A stretch of DNA of 64,000 nt, from NCBI RefSeq assembly GCF_030284385.1, contig NZ_CP127221.1, positions 1,736,001-1,800,000 of the forward strand, read 5' to 3'. Within the stretch, counting starts at the first letter, position 1; every line of letters begins with the position of its first letter. Both the position numbers and the translations under genes were made by a program. Source of the DNA: Altererythrobacter rubellus. GTDB lineage: Bacteria; Pseudomonadota; Alphaproteobacteria; Sphingomonadales; Sphingomonadaceae. This document shows, piece by piece, positions 35,051 to 45,202 of the stretch. The notes below the pieces were generated by a model that saw only the letters and a list, made by a program, of their open reading frames with translations, ran no database searches and had not been told where the DNA came from.

Positions 35051-35814
35051 CCCGCTTCATCGATCTCTCTATCCCGATCACCAACGATGTGATTTCCGAT
35101 CCGGAGGTGATGCGGCCCAAGGTCACTTACATGACCCACGAGAACACGTGGGAGCAGATCGCGATGTTCTTCCCCGGACTCGAAAAGGACGATCTACCAG
35201 ACGGTGAAGGATGGGCGGTCGAATTCCTTGAACTGTCCACGCACAACGGCACACATATGGACGCGCCGTGGCACTACCATTCAACCACGGACGGCGGAGC
35301 CAGCCCTGCCCCGAGCATCGACGAGGCACCGCTCGACCGGTTCTTCCGACCCGGCGTGAAGCTCGATTTCAGTCATCTGCCACACGGGCATGTGGTGAGC
35401 GCGGCGGAGCTGGAGGAAGCGTTCCAAAAGATCGGTTACGCGCTACAGCCGCTAGACATCGTATTGATCCAGTCAGGCGCGGTCTATGGAACGGAAAATT
35501 TCACCGATCAGGGCGTGGGACTTGGCACGGAAGCGACGCTGTGGCTGACCGAACGCGGCGTGGAAGTTGTCGGCACCGATGCCTGGAGCTGGGATGCACC
35601 GTTCAGCCACACCGCTCGGCGCTGGGCCGAAACCAAAGACCCGTCGATTATCTGGGAAGGGCACAAGGCCGGGCGCATCCGCCCCTACTATCAGATTGAA
35701 AAGCTGACAAACCTGGCCACACTGCCCGATTTTGGTTTTACTTTCAGCTGCTTCCCCGTGAAGATTGAACGTGCCAGCGCAGGCTGGATTCGTGCGGTCG
35801 CAATCGTGGAGTAA
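35047..35814 (+). CDS. Cyclase family protein (kynurenine formamidase-like metal hydrolase)
   Basis: This 255-residue protein is of the metal-dependent cyclase/kynurenine formamidase family. The metal site HNGTHMDAPWHYH (H-x-G-T-H-x-D-x-P-x-H) is intact, and a further His follows in the C-terminal half. Relatives hydrolyse N-formylkynurenine, isatin or other amides; the substrate is not resolved here. It starts in the ATGA overlap with the peptide transporter, which may point to aromatic or amide compounds. An acetyltransferase follows after four bases. Confidence 0.88.
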   Translation: MTRFIDLSIPITNDVISDPEVMRPKVTYMTHENTWEQIAMFFPGLEKDDLPDGEGWAVEFLELSTHNGTHMDAPWHYHSTTDGGASPAPSIDEAPLDRFFRPGVKLDFSHLPHGHVVSAAELEEAFQKIGYALQPLDIVLIQSGAVYGTENFTDQGVGLGTEATLWLTERGVEVVGTDAWSWDAPFSHTARRWAETKDPSIIWEGHKAGRIRPYYQIEKLTNLATLPDFGFTFSCFPVKIERASAGWIRAVAIVE

Positions 35815-35818
35815 GTCA

Positions 35819-36274
35819 ATGCGGGTTGGAAAGGCGTCCTTGACGGATAGCCAGGTCAGGGACTTGCTCGAAGCGCATCAGCGCAACATGTTTGAAATAT
35901 CTCCGCCTGGCACTTCATTTGCGTTGGACTTGTCCGGGCTCTCTGGCCCGACGATTTCCCTGTTCGGGGCATGGGAGGGCGACACGCTGATGGCGGTGGG
36001 CGCGCTCAATCGACTGTCGGACACCGAAGCCGAGATCAAGTCCATGCGTACCCATGCAGACCATCTGGGCAAAGGCGCAGCTCAAGCCGTTCTGAATCTG
36101 ATTCTGGAAACCGCGCGAGCTGATGGCGTTGAACGTCTCAGTCTGGAAACAGGGACAAGTGAGGAGTTCATGCCCGCAGTGAAGCTTTACCTCAAGAACG
36201 GATTCGAGCGGGGTGAAGCGTTTGCCGACTATTCAAATGGTCCGCACAATCAGTGTTATCACTTAGCGCTTTAG
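35819..36274 (+). CDS. GNAT family acetyltransferase
   Basis: This 151-residue N-acetyltransferase has the acetyl-CoA pyrophosphate loop in THADHLGKGAAQAVLNL (R/Q-x-x-G-x-G/A type, somewhat degenerate) and the beta-bulge strand LSLETGTSEEFMPAVKLYLKNGFERG that precedes the C-terminal helix. The target could be an amino acid, peptide or small amine. The ATG at 35819 gives the family N-terminus; a longer frame begins inside the cyclase gene. It probably belongs to the same transcript as the transporter and cyclase. Confidence 0.85.
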   Translation: MRVGKASLTDSQVRDLLEAHQRNMFEISPPGTSFALDLSGLSGPTISLFGAWEGDTLMAVGALNRLSDTEAEIKSMRTHADHLGKGAAQAVLNLILETARADGVERLSLETGTSEEFMPAVKLYLKNGFERGEAFADYSNGPHNQCYHLAL

Positions 36275-36283
36275 TGCCTCCGG

Positions 36284-38305
36284 TTATTCCAGCTCAAGGA
36301 TGATCGCATCAACAGCCAGGCTCTCGCCCTCGCCCGCGTTAATCTTGGAAACAATCGCCTGTTTCTCCGCGCGCAGGATGTTTTCCATCTTCATCGCTTC
36401 GACGGTCGCCAGCGGCTGTCCGGGCTGAACTTCATCGCCTTCCTGGACGTGTAGCTTCATCAGCAGGCCCGGCATCGGGCAGATCAGCAACTTGGAAAGA
36501 TCAGGCGGTTCTTTCTCAATCATGTGGCCCGCCAAATGCGCAATTCGCGCTGGTAGCACGCGCAAGATGTGGGTCGCGCCGCGTGTCGTGATTGCATAGC
36601 CGGTATGATTGCGCGCAAGCTGGATCGTTAACGCCTCTTCGCCAAACTCTATATCCACCATCGTTTGACCCGGCGTGTAATCGAATGTGAGATCAATCGC
36701 CTGGCCATCAACGGTGATTGCATCCTCTTCGAGAACCACCGCATATTCGGTTTCGCCAATCTTCACCGACCAATCGCCCGGCGCATACATCTCATCAGCA
36801 AGCTGCTGATCAATACGCCGTGCGCGGTCTGCATCAACCGTCGCGATGACGCCGCCGATTGCCGCCAATCCGCGCAGCAATTCGTCAGACGTTGCAGCGC
36901 CTTCAAAACCGTCCGGATATTCCTCTGCGATAAAGCCGGTGGTCAGTTCGCCTGAACGAAACCGATCATGCTGCATTATGGCGCTGAGAAAATCGACATT
37001 GTGCCCCAGCCCCTTGATGCGAAAAGCATCCAGAGCCTGAATCTGCAGATCAGCCGCTTCGTCGCGTGTTTCGCCCCAAGTGATCAGTTTGGCGATCATC
37101 GGGTCATAGAACATGGAAACTTCGCCGCCTTCATAGACGCCGTCGTCAATCCGCACTCCATCGACGCCGCGCCTGCCATTGGCATTGCCATCGTCGGTCC
37201 AGCCTTCGAGCGCGGGCTGGTATTCGACCAAGCGGCCCGTCGACGGCAGAAAGCCGCGATAGGGATCTTCGGCATAGACACGGTTTTCGATCGCCCAGCC
37301 ATCAATGCCGATATCATCCTGCGTCATTTCCAGCTTTTCGCCAGCAGCAACGCGGATCATCTGCTCGACCAGATCAATGCCGGTGATCGCTTCGGTAACC
37401 GGATGTTCCACTTGCAGGCGGGTGTTCATTTCTAGGAAGTAGAAGCTTTCGCCAGTGGTGTCCGCGCCGCTGACGATCAGCTCAACCGTGCCGGCGGAGT
37501 GGTAATCGACTGCCTTGGACAGCGCGACGCATTGCTCGCCCATCGCCTTGCGCATCTTGGGGGTCACGAAGGGCGACGGCGCTTCCTCGACCACCTTCTG
37601 GTGGCGACGCTGGATCGAACATTCGCGCTCGTTCAGATAGAGCACATTGCCGTGCTTATCGCCCAATATCTGGATTTCGATATGCCGCGGGTCTTCAATG
37701 AATTTTTCAATGAAAACGCGGTCATCGCCGAAGGAGTTCAGCCCTTCACGCTTGGTCGCTTCGAAGCCTTCGCGTACGTCCTTCTCTGAATAGGCAAGGC
37801 GCATGCCCTTGCCGCCGCCACCCGCGCTGGCCTTCATCATCACCGGATAGCCGATGTCATTGCTGATCTCGACCGCGTGCTCGGTGTCGCGGATCTCGCC
37901 AACAAAGCCCGGGACGACATTCACGCCTGCTTCCTTGGCAAGCTTCTTGGATTCAATCTTGTCGCCCATCGCCGCGATGGCCCCGGCTGGTGGTCCGATA
38001 AACGCGATACCTTCCTTCTCCAGCGCTTCAACAAAGCTTGCACGCTCGGACAGGAAGCCATAGCCAGGGTGTACAGCCTCCGCGCCGGTCTGCTTGCAGG
38101 CCTCGATGATCTTGTCCGCAATGAGGTAGGACTCAGCGGCAGGCGGCGGGCCGATGTGCACGGCCTCGTCTGCCATCTTCACGAAGGGCGCGCGTGCATC
38201 AGCATCGGAATAGACCGCAACGGTCTGAATACCCATGCGACGGGCGGTCTTGATAACACGGCAAGCGATTTCACCGCGATTGGCAATCAGGATTTTTTTG
38301 AACAC
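36284..38305 (-). CDS. pccA: Propionyl-CoA carboxylase alpha subunit (biotin carboxylase and carrier)
   Basis: This 673-residue protein joins a biotin carboxylase (ATP-grasp, Gly-rich loop KASAGGGGKGMR near residue 160), a BT linker domain and a C-terminal biotinyl domain. The biotin lysine is in VEAMKMENI near residue 638. It carboxylates biotin and passes the carboxyl to propionyl-CoA on PccB. The start is a GTG at 38305, immediately after the stop of the 53-residue Cys-rich gene, with AGGGGA inside that gene as ribosome site. The location with mutase and epimerase supports propionyl-CoA over methylcrotonyl-CoA. Confidence 0.93.
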   Translation of the reverse strand: MFKKILIANRGEIACRVIKTARRMGIQTVAVYSDADARAPFVKMADEAVHIGPPPAAESYLIADKIIEACKQTGAEAVHPGYGFLSERASFVEALEKEGIAFIGPPAGAIAAMGDKIESKKLAKEAGVNVVPGFVGEIRDTEHAVEISNDIGYPVMMKASAGGGGKGMRLAYSEKDVREGFEATKREGLNSFGDDRVFIEKFIEDPRHIEIQILGDKHGNVLYLNERECSIQRRHQKVVEEAPSPFVTPKMRKAMGEQCVALSKAVDYHSAGTVELIVSGADTTGESFYFLEMNTRLQVEHPVTEAITGIDLVEQMIRVAAGEKLEMTQDDIGIDGWAIENRVYAEDPYRGFLPSTGRLVEYQPALEGWTDDGNANGRRGVDGVRIDDGVYEGGEVSMFYDPMIAKLITWGETRDEAADLQIQALDAFRIKGLGHNVDFLSAIMQHDRFRSGELTTGFIAEEYPDGFEGAATSDELLRGLAAIGGVIATVDADRARRIDQQLADEMYAPGDWSVKIGETEYAVVLEEDAITVDGQAIDLTFDYTPGQTMVDIEFGEEALTIQLARNHTGYAITTRGATHILRVLPARIAHLAGHMIEKEPPDLSKLLICPMPGLLMKLHVQEGDEVQPGQPLATVEAMKMENILRAEKQAIVSKINAGEGESLAVDAIILELE

Positions 38306-38467
38306 TCAGGCGTCCCCTGGTTTTTCAGGCCCAGTTTGCGGGCTTTCCATTTCATTGTCGCTATAGCCGATGCAATCACAGTCCTTGCAGGAACAATGCA
38401 TCTCCGGATCGGTTCCAGCATGATGATAGCCAATCGGATGGCCGCAGTTTAGGCAATCACTGCTCAC
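38306..38467 (-). CDS. Six-cysteine micro-protein between mutase and carboxylase
   Basis: A GTG at 38467 opens a 53-codon frame that ends at TGA 38308-38306. It encodes a small hydrophilic protein with a zinc-ribbon-like pattern: CLNCGH near residues 5-10, then HCSCKDCDC at 24-32, with extra histidines between. The last 20 residues are acidic and Pro-rich. The GTG overlaps the mutase stop (GTGA), and its own stop abuts the pccA start, so all three are coupled. It may bind zinc or another metal. No family is recognised. Confidence 0.7.
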   Translation of the reverse strand: MSSDCLNCGHPIGYHHAGTDPEMHCSCKDCDCIGYSDNEMESPQTGPEKPGDA

Positions 38468-40695
38468 TCCGCCGCCTCATCCATTGGAGGCATGTTGTGG
38501 CCAAGCAGCGTCAGGATATCTGCCGCACATTCGACCACGTTCGAGCCAGGGCCATAAATCCCCTGAACGCCCTTTTCGCGCAGGAAATCATAGTCTTGTG
38601 GCGGGATCACCCCGCCGGCAGTCACCTTGATATCAGGCCGCCCGGCATCGCGCAGCAGCTGTATCAGCTCGGGGATCAGCGTCTTGTGCCCTGCGGCGAG
38701 CGAGCTTGCACCCACCACGTCGACCTGCTTTTGCAGCGCGAGCGCGGCGGTTTCCTTCGGCGTCTGGAACAGCGGGCCGGAAATCACCTCGAAACCCATA
38801 TCGGCAAACGCGGACGCGATCACATTCGCGCCGCGATCATGCCCGTCCTGCCCCATCTTGGCGACCATGATGCGCGGTTTGCGGCCCAGCCGGCGCTCCA
38901 CGGCGTCGACGCCATCGGTTACCTGAGCCCAACGCTGATCAAATTCGTATGCGGTCTTGTAAACCCCGCTCACCGGCTTTGGTGTCGCGTCATGGCGCCC
39001 GAACACTTCTTCCATTGCGGCCGAAATCTCGCCCAGCGTCGCATCATGGCGTGCAGCGTCTACCGCCCGCGCAAGCAAATTGGTGTCACCCTTTCGGGCC
39101 ATTTCCTCCAGCACTGACGGCGGCAACGGAACCCCGTTTTCGTCAAGCCCGGTGCTCAGCGCTTGGCTGCTTGCGCCCGGGTCAGCCGCAGCGGCTTCGC
39201 GCAGTGCCGCCAACGCCGCCTGACACGCTGCTTCATCACGGCTTGCGCGCACTTGCTTCAATCGCTCGATCTGGCCCGTGCGAACCTTGTGATTGTCGAT
39301 GTCCAGCGTTTCGATCTGCGCTTCTTCAGCAAGGCGATACTTGTTGACGCCAACAATCACGGTTTCGCTCTTGTCGATGCCGGTCTGCTTTTGAGCAGCC
39401 GCACGTTCAATCGCAGCCTTGGGTGCGCCTGTATCGACATAGGCAGTCATTCCGCCGGCCTCATCGACTTCCGCGATCAGCTTTTCAGCTTCTTCAACCA
39501 GCTTGCTGGTCAGTGCTTCGATGTAATAGCTGCCACCCAGCGGATCGACGACGTTAGTGATGCCGCTTTCTTCCTGCAGAACCAGCTGCGTGTTGCGAGC
39601 AATACGCGCTGAGAAGTCGGTAGGTAACGCTATGGCCTCGTCCAGTGCGTTTGTATGCAAGCTTTGCGTGCCGCCCAGCGTCGCGGCCATCGCCTCCACC
39701 GTCGTGCGGATAACGTTGTTGTAGGGGTCTTGCTCTTGCAGTGAAACGCCGCTGGTTTGGCAGTGGGTACGCAACATCTTGGAGCGTTCCTGCTTCGCGC
39801 CGAGACCATGCATCACGCGGTACCACAGCGTGCGCGCCGCGCGCAGCTTCGCGATCTCCATGAAGAAGTTCATGCCGATGCCAAAGAAGAACGAAAGGCG
39901 CCCGGCAAACGCATCGATGTCCAGCCCTGCCGCCATCGCCCGCTGCACATATTCCTTGCCGTCAGCGATGGTGAAGGCGAGCTCTTGCACCGCTGTCGCC
40001 CCGGCTTCATGCATGTGATAGCCGCTGATCGAAATAGAGTTGAATTTCGGCATGTTGGCCGAGGTATAACCGATGATGTCCGACACAATCCGCATGCTCG
40101 GCTCAGGCGGATAGATGTAAGTGTTCCGGACCATGAATTCCTTCAGGATGTCGTTCTGGATCGTGCCCGAAAGCTGTTCAGGCGAGACACCCTGACGCTC
40201 GCCCGCAACGATATAGAACGCCAGTACCGGGATCACAGCTCCGTTCATCGTCATGCTGACGCTCATCGTGTCGAGCGGGATCTGATCGAACAGGATTTCC
40301 ATGTCCTTGACGGTGTCGATCGCAACGCCCGCTTTGCCGACATCGCCAACTACACGCGGGTGATCGGAATCATAGCCGCGGTGTGTCGCCAGATCGAACG
40401 CGACCGACAACCCCTTCTGGCCTGCTGCCAGATTGCGGCGATAGAATGCATTCGATTCCTCAGCCGTAGAGAAACCCGCATACTGGCGGATCGTCCACGG
40501 GCGGCCCGCATACATGCTGGCCTTAACGCCGCGTGTGAATGGCGCAAATCCCGGAAGCCCCGGATCCTGAGCATCCGCTTGTGTATAGAGCGGCTTGATG
40601 GCGAAGCCTTCGGGCGTTTCCCAAGTCAGGTCACGCCCCTTCACTTCCTTGTCGGCAAGCGCTTCCCAGTCAGATACGGTCGGTTTTTCAGTCAT
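38464..40695 (-). CDS. scpA: Methylmalonyl-CoA mutase
   Basis: This 743-residue B12 enzyme turns (R)-methylmalonyl-CoA into succinyl-CoA. The N-terminal TIM barrel holds the substrate ([22 protein letters not shown]). The C-terminal cobalamin domain carries D-G-H-D-R-G ([18 protein letters not shown]) and the GASSLAAGH and TAGGVIP turns that bind the base-off cofactor. It is a single-chain type of full length. The reactivating chaperone MeaB is not in the window. Confidence 0.95.
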   Translation of the reverse strand: MTEKPTVSDWEALADKEVKGRDLTWETPEGFAIKPLYTQADAQDPGLPGFAPFTRGVKASMYAGRPWTIRQYAGFSTAEESNAFYRRNLAAGQKGLSVAFDLATHRGYDSDHPRVVGDVGKAGVAIDTVKDMEILFDQIPLDTMSVSMTMNGAVIPVLAFYIVAGERQGVSPEQLSGTIQNDILKEFMVRNTYIYPPEPSMRIVSDIIGYTSANMPKFNSISISGYHMHEAGATAVQELAFTIADGKEYVQRAMAAGLDIDAFAGRLSFFFGIGMNFFMEIAKLRAARTLWYRVMHGLGAKQERSKMLRTHCQTSGVSLQEQDPYNNVIRTTVEAMAATLGGTQSLHTNALDEAIALPTDFSARIARNTQLVLQEESGITNVVDPLGGSYYIEALTSKLVEEAEKLIAEVDEAGGMTAYVDTGAPKAAIERAAAQKQTGIDKSETVIVGVNKYRLAEEAQIETLDIDNHKVRTGQIERLKQVRASRDEAACQAALAALREAAAADPGASSQALSTGLDENGVPLPPSVLEEMARKGDTNLLARAVDAARHDATLGEISAAMEEVFGRHDATPKPVSGVYKTAYEFDQRWAQVTDGVDAVERRLGRKPRIMVAKMGQDGHDRGANVIASAFADMGFEVISGPLFQTPKETAALALQKQVDVVGASSLAAGHKTLIPELIQLLRDAGRPDIKVTAGGVIPPQDYDFLREKGVQGIYGPGSNVVECAADILTLLGHNMPPMDEAAE

Positions 40696-40743
40696 AGCGC
40701 GGCTCTTAGCACAGTTGGATCAGCGCGGAAGTCTGCGGTAAGC

Positions 40744-41529
40744 TTACTTCCCCTTAAACTCAGCCTTGCGCTTCTGAAGAAAGGCCATGCCGCCTTCCCT
40801 CGCATCTTCGCTCCGGCCCGCAATGTGCTGTGCCTCTGCTTCTGCGAGAAGCACTTGCTGGAGCGAACCATCGAGCGCCGTCGCAATGTTGCGCTTCATC
40901 GCCGCATAGGCCAACGTCGGCCCATTCGCGAGCTTGCCTGCCAAGGCGCGCGCTTCTTCCATCAAGTCTTCGGCTTCTACGGCCTTGTAGATCAGACCCC
41001 ATTCCTCGGCCTGTTCTGCACCGATCTTCTCGCCCAGCATCATCATGCGGGTGGCGCGCGCGCGGCCAATGGCACGGGCGAGCAACCAGGTAGAGCCGCC
41101 ATCGGGGACCAGGCCGATATTCACGAAAGCTTGCAGGAAGTAAGCATTCCTGCTGGCGATGGTAAAATCAGCTGCGAGAGCGAGTGAACACCCCACACCT
41201 GCTGCCGGGCCGTTTACGGCACAGATCACAGGAACATCTGCGCGGATAAGATGGCTTATCGCCGGATTGTAGTGGTTGTTCAGCGCTTCGTGACTGCCGC
41301 CCTTGCCGGTCAACGCACTGTCGGAGCCCCGCGCAGACAGATCAGCGCCCGAGCAGAAGCCCTTGCCTTCGCCGGTAATCAATACGGCACGCGCATCACC
41401 CAGATCGTAAAACACCTGGCCGATCTCGTCGGCCATAGCGGGAGGCATGGCGTTCAGGCGTTCTGGTCGGTTCAATGTGATGGTGAGCAGTGGACCGTCG
41501 CGGTCAACCTTGATGGTTTCGTAGGACAT
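40744..41529 (-). CDS. Enoyl-CoA hydratase/isomerase family protein
   Basis: This 261-residue crotonase-fold protein has the oxyanion-hole segments GKGFCSGADL and CAVNGPAAGVGCSLALAADF, and IGLVPDGGSTWLL. It probably acts on acyl-CoA in beta-oxidation or branched-chain degradation that yields propionyl-CoA. The usual catalytic Glu is replaced by Asp or shifted (VPDGGS), which is typical of the PaaG/isomerase branch. It starts in a one-base overlap with the epimerase stop (TAATG), so it belongs to this operon. Confidence 0.92.
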   Translation of the reverse strand: MSYETIKVDRDGPLLTITLNRPERLNAMPPAMADEIGQVFYDLGDARAVLITGEGKGFCSGADLSARGSDSALTGKGGSHEALNNHYNPAISHLIRADVPVICAVNGPAAGVGCSLALAADFTIASRNAYFLQAFVNIGLVPDGGSTWLLARAIGRARATRMMMLGEKIGAEQAEEWGLIYKAVEAEDLMEEARALAGKLANGPTLAYAAMKRNIATALDGSLQQVLLAEAEAQHIAGRSEDAREGGMAFLQKRKAEFKGK

Positions 41530-41969
41530 TAATGCGCTCCGTCTTTCGGCGTTTCCATGATTTCCGTAAGCATGCCCTGCATATCCTTGGGATGGACGAA
41601 AAAGATAGGCGTGCCGTGCGCACCAATTCGTGTGGGGCCAAGAATACGCTTGCCTATTGCTTCGAATTCCTCCCTCGCCGTAGCGATATCTGGCACTTCG
41701 AAGCAGACGTGATGCTGGCCGCCCAAGGGATTCTTCTCGAGGAAGTTATTTATCGGGGAACTGTCATCAAAGGGCTCGATCAGCTCGATTTGCGTCCCAT
41801 TCATGCCCGAATCGGTCGGCGTATTGACGAAGCAGACCTTCACGCCCTGCTCTGGCAAGTCGAAGGGCTCCTCGATATCTGTCGCACCCATCGTGTCACT
41901 ATAATGCGCGATCGACTCTGCGATCGAGGGCGTTGCTACGCCGATGTGATTGAGACGTCCCAGTTTCAT
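41529..41969 (-). CDS. mce: Methylmalonyl-CoA epimerase
   Basis: This 146-residue VOC-fold enzyme interconverts (S)- and (R)-methylmalonyl-CoA between carboxylase and mutase. The metal ligands are in LNHIGVATPS (His), GGQHHVCFEVPD (His) and the C-terminal LTEI (Glu). It overlaps the OsmC gene and the hydratase gene by one base each, showing tight coupling. Confidence 0.94.
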   Translation of the reverse strand: MKLGRLNHIGVATPSIAESIAHYSDTMGATDIEEPFDLPEQGVKVCFVNTPTDSGMNGTQIELIEPFDDSSPINNFLEKNPLGGQHHVCFEVPDIATAREEFEAIGKRILGPTRIGAHGTPIFFVHPKDMQGMLTEIMETPKDGAH

Positions 41970-42427
41970 TATTCCACCACCACTTCCGTTTTGACCGAGT
42001 TGGCTATGAAGCAGGCCTTATGCGATTTGTGATGCAGCGCATCGACTTCTTCCGCAGTGGGCCGGTTCTCGCCGGAAAATCCGATTTTCGGCTTCAAGCT
42101 AACCCTGGTCATGGCCATCTGGCCACTCTCGTTTTTCTCCATAAGGCCTGACGCCTCGTCAACGTAGCTATCGACGCAGAAACCGCGCTGAGCCGCGAAG
42201 GAGAGAAAGAACAGCATATGGCAGCTTGATAGCGCAGCTACAAACGCCTCTTCCGGATCGACGCCTGCTTCGTCGGAATAGGGCAATGAAACGATATGCG
42301 GAGAGGATGACGCCGGGACCACGGCCCCGCCATCAAATTCCCATTCGTGCCGTCGGCTGTATTTGTTGTCTGTGAAGTCTTCCGATGCAGATCGATTCCA
42401 AGATACCGTCGAAGTGTAGATTGCCAT
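41969..42427 (-). CDS. OsmC family peroxide-reducing protein
   Basis: This 152-residue OsmC/YhfA-type protein reduces organic hydroperoxides with two cysteines. The first is in LSSCHMLFFLSFAAQRG and the second in KACFIANSVKTE, as the family requires. The start at 42427 fits the family N-terminus (MAIYTSTVSWNR); an ATG 11 codons earlier is possible. Its presence in the propionate operon suggests protection during oxidative metabolism, but may be incidental. Confidence 0.9.
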   Translation of the reverse strand: MAIYTSTVSWNRSASEDFTDNKYSRRHEWEFDGGAVVPASSSPHIVSLPYSDEAGVDPEEAFVAALSSCHMLFFLSFAAQRGFCVDSYVDEASGLMEKNESGQMAMTRVSLKPKIGFSGENRPTAEEVDALHHKSHKACFIANSVKTEVVVE

Positions 42428-42506
42428 GGTTGCGAGCCCTTTGTTTTGAGGCTTCGCCACTTGTCATTTTTTTTCGGTCTATCCAGCGATATAGCGAGGC
42501 CCAGTG

Positions 42507-42737
42507 TCAAAGTTGCAGCCCCAAAAAACTCGCGACGCCTAGACCAGTAAAAATCACGGCCAATAACAAATGAAAAGACTGTGTCCCTTTGTATCCATCA
42601 GAACCGCGCCCAAACCTATCTATAGACATCGCCTCGCCAAAATCCTCACCGGCATCACCGTTCAGATCGTTGCGCAGCCAGGCGATCAGGTTGATTCCCG
42701 CGAGTGCAAAACAGACATAAGGAAACAGTTCAGGCAT
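42507..42737 (-). CDS. Small membrane protein, two helices
   Basis: The 76-residue product has a hydrophobic N-terminal segment (YVCFALAGINLIAWL), a charged middle (NDLNGDAGEDFGEA) and a second helix near the C-terminus (FHLLLAVIFTGLGVASFLG). It lies between pccB and the OsmC gene on the same strand, 80 bases from the OsmC start. No family recognised; it could be an accessory of the operon or a passenger. The ATG at 42737 is used; a GTG is one codon upstream. Confidence 0.6.
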   Translation of the reverse strand: MPELFPYVCFALAGINLIAWLRNDLNGDAGEDFGEAMSIDRFGRGSDGYKGTQSFHLLLAVIFTGLGVASFLGLQL

Positions 42738-42876
42738 CACAGCAGCACTCTTCAGTTGGATGAGGAGGCTTAGAGCCGATTGGTCGTCAAATCCTTACAA
42801 GTTCGAAGCCGTGCCGCGACAGCAAGTCGCAAGACGTTATTCACGTCCTGCGATGGTCAAAGCAAGAAACGAAAAG

Positions 42877-44409
42877 CTAAAGCGGGATATTGTCGTGTTT
42901 CTTCCACGGGTTCTCGAGCGCTTTGTTGCGCAGTTTCCTGAGGCCGAGCGCGATGCGCTTGCGGGTCGAGTGTGGGTAGATCACTTCGTCAATGTAACCT
43001 CGGCTAGCCGCTACGAAGGGATTGGCAAACCGGTCTTCATATTCCTTTGTTTTCTCCGCAATCTTGCCCGGATCGTCGCGGTCTTGGCGGAAGATGATCT
43101 CCACCGCACCCTTCGCGCCCATCACCGCGATCTCTGCAGTCGGCCACGCATAGTTCAAATCGCCGCGCAAATGCTTTGAGGCCATGACGTCATATGCCCC
43201 GCCATAGGCCTTGCGAGTGATAATGGTGATCTTGGGCACAGTCGCCTCGGCGTAAGCGAACAGCAGCTTCGCGCCGTGTTTGATGATCCCGTTATGCTCT
43301 TGCGCGGTTCCAGGCAGGAAGCCGGGCACATCCACAAAAGTGAGGATCGGAATTTCGAATGCATCGCAGAAACGCACGAAACGCGCGGCTTTCTTTGATG
43401 AGTTGATGTCGAGCACACCAGCGAGCACCATCGGTTGGTTCGCGACGACGCCCACGGTGCGACCTTCCACCCGGCCAAAACCGCAAATGATATTCGCTGC
43501 ATGGGCAGGCTGAATTTCAAAGAAATCGCCTTCGTCCAGCGTCTTGCGGATAACTTCGTGCATGTCATAGGGTTGGTTCGCATTGTCGGGAATCAGCGTG
43601 TCGAGGCTGTCCTCGATGCGGTCCCAGGGATCATCGGTCGGGCGCTCTGGCACGTCTTCGCGGTTGCTGAGCGGTAGATAATCAAAGAACGCCCGCGTTG
43701 CCATCAACGCTTCGACATCGTTTTCGAACGCGATATCCGCCACCGAAGTCTTAGTGGTGTGAGTGATCGCACCACCCAGCTCTTCTTGCGTGACTTCTTC
43801 ATTGGTTACGGTCTTCACAACGTCCGGGCCCGTCACAAACATGTAAGAGCTGTCCTTCACCATGAAGATGAAGTCAGTCATGGCTGGCGAATAGACTGCC
43901 CCGCCCGCGCATGGCCCCATGATCAGGCTGATCTGCGGCACGACGCCGCTGGCCAGCACATTGCGCTGGAACACATCAGCATAGCCGCCCAGTGACGCCA
44001 CGCCTTCCTGAATGCGCGCGCCCCCGCTGTCGTTCAGCCCGATTACCGGCGCGCCATATTTCATGGCGCTTTCCATTACTTTGCAGATTTTTTCCGCGTG
44101 CCGTTTGGACAGACTGCCACCAAAGACAGTGAAGTCTTGCGAATAGACATAGACGAGGCGGCCGTTGATCGTCCCGGAGCCGGTGACCACGCCATCGCCC
44201 GGAATCTTCTGATCCTGCATGCCGAAATCGACGCAGTCATGCTCGACATAGGCGTCCAGCTCTTCAAACGAGCCCTCATCGAGCAGCATGTCCAGCCGTT
44301 CGCGCGCGGTCAGCTTGCCCTTGGCGTGTTGCGCGGCGATCCGCTTTTCTCCGCCACCAAGATTTGCAGCTGCGCGGCGGCGTTCCATTTCAGCGATATT
44401 TGCAGACAT
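42877..44409 (-). CDS. pccB: Propionyl-CoA carboxylase beta subunit (carboxyltransferase)
   Basis: This 510-residue carboxyltransferase has two crotonase-like halves. The N-terminal half has the acyl-CoA site [20 protein letters not shown]. The C-terminal half has the carboxybiotin site [32 protein letters not shown] and [10 protein letters not shown]. It ends with [11 protein letters not shown], the standard PccB tail. It is the first gene of the minus-strand operon; the alpha subunit is last, over 4.5 kb downstream. Confidence 0.95.
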   Translation of the reverse strand: MSANIAEMERRRAAANLGGGEKRIAAQHAKGKLTARERLDMLLDEGSFEELDAYVEHDCVDFGMQDQKIPGDGVVTGSGTINGRLVYVYSQDFTVFGGSLSKRHAEKICKVMESAMKYGAPVIGLNDSGGARIQEGVASLGGYADVFQRNVLASGVVPQISLIMGPCAGGAVYSPAMTDFIFMVKDSSYMFVTGPDVVKTVTNEEVTQEELGGAITHTTKTSVADIAFENDVEALMATRAFFDYLPLSNREDVPERPTDDPWDRIEDSLDTLIPDNANQPYDMHEVIRKTLDEGDFFEIQPAHAANIICGFGRVEGRTVGVVANQPMVLAGVLDINSSKKAARFVRFCDAFEIPILTFVDVPGFLPGTAQEHNGIIKHGAKLLFAYAEATVPKITIITRKAYGGAYDVMASKHLRGDLNYAWPTAEIAVMGAKGAVEIIFRQDRDDPGKIAEKTKEYEDRFANPFVAASRGYIDEVIYPHSTRKRIALGLRKLRNKALENPWKKHDNIPL

Positions 44410-44479
44410 CAGGCCCCCTGAATGTGACTTTGTACTTGGGTAAAGCGCCTAGCCAGCGAAAGCCTGCAGCGTCAACGTA

Positions 44480-45202
44480 TCAAAAACGCAGTGTTATCCG
44501 GCGCGCGAGAGCGGGAGATAATGAATAGGCCCAGCGCAGCAGCCGAACCTGCCCAATATTGGCTTCATCTGCTCCGCTTTCGATCGCGTCCATGATCTGC
44601 GCCGCGCACTCGGCGGCGGGCATTTTCGACATCAGATTATCCGCGTTCATCTGCGTGTCCACAACGGGCGGCAGCGCTTCGATCACGTGGATATTGGTGT
44701 CCTTGAGCTGTTCGCGCAGCGTCAACGAATAGGCACGCAGCCCCGCCTTGGTGGCGCAATAGACCGGCTGGCGCGCAGCAGGCGCAATCGCAAGCCCGCT
44801 GGTGACATTGACAATCACAGCCTCAGGACGGTGCCCCAACATCGGCACCAAAGCCGTAGTGAGCCGGATCGGCGCGCTCAAATTGGCATAAATACAATCA
44901 TCAGCAGCATCACTGTCTGGCAAGCCCTTGCGGAAATCGTGATCGACCAATTGCCCTGCATTGTTGATCAGAATGTCGAACTCGCGCTCGCCAATATCCG
45001 CAATCAGCGCATCGACACCTTTCGCGTTGGACAGGTCGGCCTCGATCACTTCGAAGCCTTCTTCCTGCATCGCCGCCATTCGCTCCTTGTTGCGACCCGT
45101 TAGCGTAACCTTTGCGCCCTTTTGCTTCATCAAACGCGCCAATTCGCGCCCGATCCCCGTGCTGCCTCCGGTCAGCAATACTGCCTTGTCTTTCAAGTCC
45201 AT
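44480..45202 (-). CDS. Short-chain dehydrogenase/reductase
   Basis: This 240-residue classical SDR has the NAD(P) loop TGGSTGIGREL, the NNAG motif (ILINNAGQLVD), the catalytic Ser in NVTSGLAIAP and the Tyr-x3-Lys in VYCATKAG. The C-terminus resembles DltE-like reductases with a short hydrophobic tail. The substrate is unknown. It starts in a one-base overlap with the upstream epimerase-type gene (TGATG), so the two may modify the same compound. Confidence 0.9.
   Translation of the reverse strand: MDLKDKAVLLTGGSTGIGRELARLMKQKGAKVTLTGRNKERMAAMQEEGFEVIEADLSNAKGVDALIADIGEREFDILINNAGQLVDHDFRKGLPDSDAADDCIYANLSAPIRLTTALVPMLGHRPEAVIVNVTSGLAIAPAARQPVYCATKAGLRAYSLTLREQLKDTNIHVIEALPPVVDTQMNADNLMSKMPAAECAAQIMDAIESGADEANIGQVRLLRWAYSLSPALARRITLRF

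Noticed and set aside
39757..41187. 476-codon open frame on the plus strand
   Set aside because: Antisense to methylmalonyl-CoA mutase and the hydratase, both with intact catalytic motifs. Translation is His/Arg-rich and without motifs.
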